The notes under the pieces were generated by a model. It was given only the letters and a program-made list of their open reading frames with translations. It made no database searches and had not been told where the DNA came from. Of a DNA stretch of 64,000 nt, positions 60,992-64,000 are shown one piece after another; positions within the stretch are counted from its first letter, which is position 1, and every line of letters starts with the position of its first letter. Position numbers and translations under genes: made by a program. Origin of the DNA: Phycisphaeraceae bacterium (lineage in GTDB: Bacteria; Planctomycetota; Phycisphaerae; Phycisphaerales; UBA1924). The stretch covers positions 1 through 64,000 of the forward strand of contig JAJTGZ010000009.1 in assembly GCA_021299385.1 (NCBI GenBank), written 5' to 3'.

Positions 60992-63649
60992 ATGAGCAAC
61001 ACGCCGCACATCTCCCTGAGCCCCAGCCAGGCACGCATCCAGAGCTTCCGCGTCGTCCCCTCCCTGCCCGATCCCCTCCGCCCACTGCTCGAAATCGCCC
61101 AGAACCTCTGGTGGACGTGGAACCACACTGCCGTCGCTCTCTTCTCGCGCCTAGACCGTGAACTCTGGGAATCCATCGGGCACAACCCCATCAAGTTCCT
61201 CGGCTCGATCGCCCAAGAAAAACTCGACCGCGCCGCCGCCGACCGCAGCTACCTCCACGCCGTCGCCGCCGTCCACGCACAACTCGCCGAGCACCTCGCC
61301 CCGCGCACCTGGTTCGGCCAGGCCCCCGCCACCAAAGCCGGCACCGACAAACCCTTCAAGGTCGCCTACTTCTGCGCCGAGTTCGGCATCACCGAGTGCT
61401 TCCAAATCTACTCCGGCGGCCTCGGCGGCCTCGCCGGCGACCACCTCAAAAGCTCCGCCGAGATGGCCATCCCACTCATCGCCGTCGGCCTCCTCTACCG
61501 CAACGGCTACTTCCACCAATACCTCAACCCCGACGGCTACCAGCAGGAGGTCTACCCCGACATCGACGCGCCCAACCAGCCCGTCCAACGCGTCATCGAC
61601 CCCAAAACCGGCGCACAAATCAAAATCCGCGTCGACCTCCCCGGCCGATCCGTCGCCGTCTGCATCTGGCGCGCAGACGTCGGCCGCGTCCCGCTCTACC
61701 TCCTGGACACCAACCTCCCAGAGAACGCACGACCCGACCGGGATATCACCAAAAACCTCTACGGCGGGGACATGGAAACCCGCATCAAGCAAGAGGTCGT
61801 CCTCGGCATCGGGGGCGTCAAAGCCCTTGCCGCCCTCGGCGAAGACCCCACCGTCTTCCACATCAACGAAGGCCACGCCGCCCTGCTCGCCCTCGAACGC
61901 ATCACACGCCTGCGCGAAAAAACCGGCCTGAGCTTCGACCAGGTCCGCGAGGCCGTCGCCGCCGGGCAGGTCTTCACCACGCACACTCCCGTACCCGCCG
62001 GCATCGACCGCTTCCCGCCACGCCTGATCGAAGAATACTTCTCCGCCATGCTCCCAGGCCTCGGGCTGGACCTCGAAGGCCTCCTCGCCCTCGGCCGCGA
62101 GAACACCGCCGACAAAAACGAGTTCTTCAGCATGGCCGTACTGGCCCTGCGCACCAGCCGCTTCTGCAACGGCGTATCCGAACTGCACGGCGCAGTCTCA
62201 CGGGGCATGTGGAAGCACATGTGGCCAGGCGTACCCGAACAAGAAGTCCCCATCGGGCACGTAACCAACGGCGTACACATCCGCTCCTGGCTCAGCTCCG
62301 ACATGACCAAACTCTTCGACCGCTACATGGGCGACAAGTGGCGCACCGACCCGCAAGAGCCCGCCACCTGGAAGCCCATCGACGAAATCCCCGACGCCGA
62401 GCTCTGGGCCGTCCACAGCCGCCGCCGTGAAAAACTCGTCAGCTGGTGCCGACGCAAAATCCGCCAGCAGCTCATCGCCCGCGGCGCAGGCACACTCGAA
62501 GTCGAACGCGCCGCTTCCGCACTCGACGCCTCCACCTTCACCATCGGCTTTGCACGCCGATTCGCAACCTACAAACGCGGCACCCTCCTGTTCCGCGACG
62601 AAGGACGACTCCTCTCGATCCTCCGCGACGCCAAAATGCCCGTCCAGCTCATCATCTCTGGCAAAAGCCACCCCGCCGACGGCGGCGGCAAGGCCCTCAT
62701 CCGCGACATCATCGACTTCATACGCACCCACAACATGCAGCACCGCATCGTCTTCCTCGAAGACTACGACATGAACATCTGCCGACGCATGGCCCAGGGC
62801 TGCGACATCTGGCTCAACACCCCCATCCGCGGCCTCGAAGCCTCCGGCACCTCCGGCATGAAGGCCAGCATGAACGGGTGCATACACACCTCCATCCTCG
62901 ACGGGTGGTGGGCCGAGGGCTTCGACCCCGAATCAGGCTTCGGCATCGGCCGTGGCGAAAGCTACGACGACTCCCAACGCGACGCCATGGACGACATCGA
63001 AAGCCGCGCACTCTACCAGACCCTCCAGAGCCAGATCGTCCCCGAGTTCTACGACCGCGACGAGGCCAACCTCCCACGCAAGTGGATCGCACGCATGAAA
63101 CGCTGCATCAAGGCCAACGCCCCACGCTTCAACACACACCGCATGCTCCGCGACTACGCCACCGGCAGCTACATCCCCGCCCACTCCTTCGCCACACGAC
63201 TCAACGCCGACAAACTCCAAGCCGCCAAGGGCCTCGCCGACCACACCGACCGATACCGCCACTGCTGGCACCAAATCCAAGTCCAGCACGTCGCCAGCCA
63301 ACTCGACACCCCCGGCCACGTCCCCGTCCGCTCCCTCGTCCGCGTAACCGCCCACGTCCACCTCGGCGAACTCACACCCGACGAAGTGCAGGTCCAACTC
63401 TACCACGGCCCACTCAACGCCCTCGGCGAGATGACCGCCGGCACACCCATCACCATGCAGCACCAAAAACAAACCAAAGACGCCGACCACCTCTTCCTCG
63501 GCTCCTTCGCCCCCACCAACTCCGGCCAGCACGGCTACTCCGTCCGCGTCATCCCACACGACGACCGCCTCGTCACCCCCTTCCTCCCAGGCCTCATCAC
63601 CTGGGACAACCTCGCCACCATCCCCGCCGAACAACTCGCCACGGCATGA
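60992..63649 (+). CDS. glgP: Alpha-glucan phosphorylase (GT35, DUF3417 type)
   Basis: The 885-residue protein degrades or adjusts glycogen-like glucans, releasing glucose-1-phosphate. The N-terminal DUF3417 region (RPLLEIAQNLWWTWNHTAVALFSRLD, residues 30-55) marks the long bacterial/archaeal class. Catalytic features follow: YFCAEFGITECFQIYSGGLGGLAGDHLKSS near 130, NEGHAALL near 294, THTPVPAGID near 331, and the PLP-binding segment near EASGTSGMKASMNG (about 616). The conserved GTSNMK is GTSGMK here. A C-terminal beta-like domain begins near 770. No glycogen synthesis genes are in the window. It is divergent from the carboxypeptidase gene. Confidence 0.94.
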   Translation: MSNTPHISLSPSQARIQSFRVVPSLPDPLRPLLEIAQNLWWTWNHTAVALFSRLDRELWESIGHNPIKFLGSIAQEKLDRAAADRSYLHAVAAVHAQLAEHLAPRTWFGQAPATKAGTDKPFKVAYFCAEFGITECFQIYSGGLGGLAGDHLKSSAEMAIPLIAVGLLYRNGYFHQYLNPDGYQQEVYPDIDAPNQPVQRVIDPKTGAQIKIRVDLPGRSVAVCIWRADVGRVPLYLLDTNLPENARPDRDITKNLYGGDMETRIKQEVVLGIGGVKALAALGEDPTVFHINEGHAALLALERITRLREKTGLSFDQVREAVAAGQVFTTHTPVPAGIDRFPPRLIEEYFSAMLPGLGLDLEGLLALGRENTADKNEFFSMAVLALRTSRFCNGVSELHGAVSRGMWKHMWPGVPEQEVPIGHVTNGVHIRSWLSSDMTKLFDRYMGDKWRTDPQEPATWKPIDEIPDAELWAVHSRRREKLVSWCRRKIRQQLIARGAGTLEVERAASALDASTFTIGFARRFATYKRGTLLFRDEGRLLSILRDAKMPVQLIISGKSHPADGGGKALIRDIIDFIRTHNMQHRIVFLEDYDMNICRRMAQGCDIWLNTPIRGLEASGTSGMKASMNGCIHTSILDGWWAEGFDPESGFGIGRGESYDDSQRDAMDDIESRALYQTLQSQIVPEFYDRDEANLPRKWIARMKRCIKANAPRFNTHRMLRDYATGSYIPAHSFATRLNADKLQAAKGLADHTDRYRHCWHQIQVQHVASQLDTPGHVPVRSLVRVTAHVHLGELTPDEVQVQLYHGPLNALGEMTAGTPITMQHQKQTKDADHLFLGSFAPTNSGQHGYSVRVIPHDDRLVTPFLPGLITWDNLATIPAEQLATA

Positions 63650-63654
63650 TATAT

Positions 63655-63702
63655 AACCCCTCCCCCAGAACGTTCTGGCGGGGAGGGGCAGGGGTGGGGT
63701 TG
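63655..63702 (+). repeat. GC-rich REP-like repeat, copy 5
   Basis: AACCCCTCCCCCAGAACGTT, then CTGGCGGGGAGGGGCAGGGGTGGGGTTGG. It differs from copies 1, 3 and 4 by a palindromic AGAACGTTCT insert in the hairpin centre, the same core seen in the degenerate copy after recA. It follows glgP within six bases of the stop. Confidence 0.85.
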
Positions 63703-63729
63703 GCAAGTTCTATAAATGCAATAGATTTT

Positions 63730-63838
63730 TTCACCACACAGGCACCGAGGCACCGAGGCACCGAGAAATCTGGTATGTGTAGAAAGTTTTGCCTCCAACC
63801 CCGTCTCTTCTCTGTGCCTTAGTGCCTCTGTGGTAAAC
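63730..63838. repeat. GGCACCGAGGCACC-type inverted repeat
   Basis: The left arm (63730-63768) is TTCACCACACAGGCACCGAGG then CACCGAGGCACCGAGAAA; the right arm (63803-63838) reads, on the other strand, TTTACCACAGAGGCACTAAGGCACAGAGAA. They form a long imperfect hairpin with a spacer of about 35 bases. The elements resemble dispersed repeats found in various planctomycetes and other bacteria (recalled, not searched). Confidence 0.75.
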
Positions 63839-63889
63839 CGCCTTTGCAGCGCGTTGAACACCCACCACGCTACACTCGCGCAGGCAGAC

Positions 63890-64000
63890 ATGCCCAACCG
63901 CGTACACATCTCATCGGCACTCCTCGCACTCCTGATCGCGTGCCTCTGCCTCCCCGCCTGCACCGCCGCCCCCCTCGCCCGCCCAGCAATCCTCGGCGCC
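63890..64000 (+). CDS. Start of a lipoprotein gene (cut by window edge)
   Basis: Only 37 codons are visible: MPNRVHISSALLALLIACLCLPACTAAPLARPAILGA. The hydrophobic segment and the LPAC lipobox (Cys near residue 24) predict an outer- or inner-membrane lipoprotein. The ribosome binding site is weak (GCAGG). The product cannot be named from this fragment. Confidence 0.6.
   Translation, partial: MPNRVHISSALLALLIACLCLPACTAAPLARPAILGA

Overview
The window looks like a chromosomal segment of a high-GC planctomycete, most likely of the class Phycisphaerae. This is inferred from three things: secreted proteins that end in a pair of short dockerin-like repeats closing with Gly-Cys; a PEP-CTERM-like tail of the form PAPGAAA...GLG...RRRR; and a complete type II secretion gene set with divergent pseudopilins. 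Codon third positions are strongly G/C, so long meaningless open frames lie opposite many real genes. No phage, insertion sequence, CRISPR array or rRNA operon was seen.

Left part (1-16.8 kb) is mostly housekeeping. A single-chain FAD and Fe-S oxidoreductase runs off the left edge, followed by tRNA-Gln(UUG). Next comes a compact + strand block: a GlmU uridylyltransferase domain fused to PRPP synthetase, then ribosomal protein L25/CTC, then peptidyl-tRNA hydrolase. That is the Bacillus glmU-prs-ctc-pth order, with the first two genes welded into one. A long - strand run follows: Ser/Thr kinase, DUF1015, SCO1, heme O synthase, PilT ATPase, RicT/PSP1 and a membrane protein. It is divergent from recA, which has a clear promoter and a long N-terminal extension.

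Middle part (17-32 kb) starts with exported proteins: two dockerin-tailed proteins, a PEP-CTERM-like protein, a beta-propeller phytase and a large pseudopilin-like protein. AstB, a small membrane/HTH protein, TilS, a 1496-residue AsmA-like protein and RadA follow.

Right part (33-64 kb) is one long - strand run. Eleven type II secretion genes are read in the order E-F-G-H-I-J-K-L-M-(C-like)-D, nearly all coupled by 4-bp stop/start overlaps. Upstream of them lie a secreted helical protein, a lipoprotein alpha/beta-hydrolase coupled to a FIST sensor protein, two poorly known exported or membrane proteins, a TgpA-type transglutaminase coupled to a DUF58 protein, a redoxin, a metallo-hydrolase, an SMP-30-like protein, a small membrane protein and an M32 carboxypeptidase. 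An alpha-glucan phosphorylase and the start of a lipoprotein gene, both on the + strand, close the window.

Several families of short dispersed repeats sit between genes. They include a GC-rich REP-like palindrome (five copies, one possibly inside the tilS reading frame), an AATAGGCAAT-type repeat, a GGCACCGA-type inverted repeat, a GGTCGGCTC hairpin and a CACTCATC tandem repeat. The secretion operon and the exported dockerin/PEP-CTERM-type proteins plausibly form one functional theme, protein export and surface display, but no wholly new system can be proven from sequence alone.
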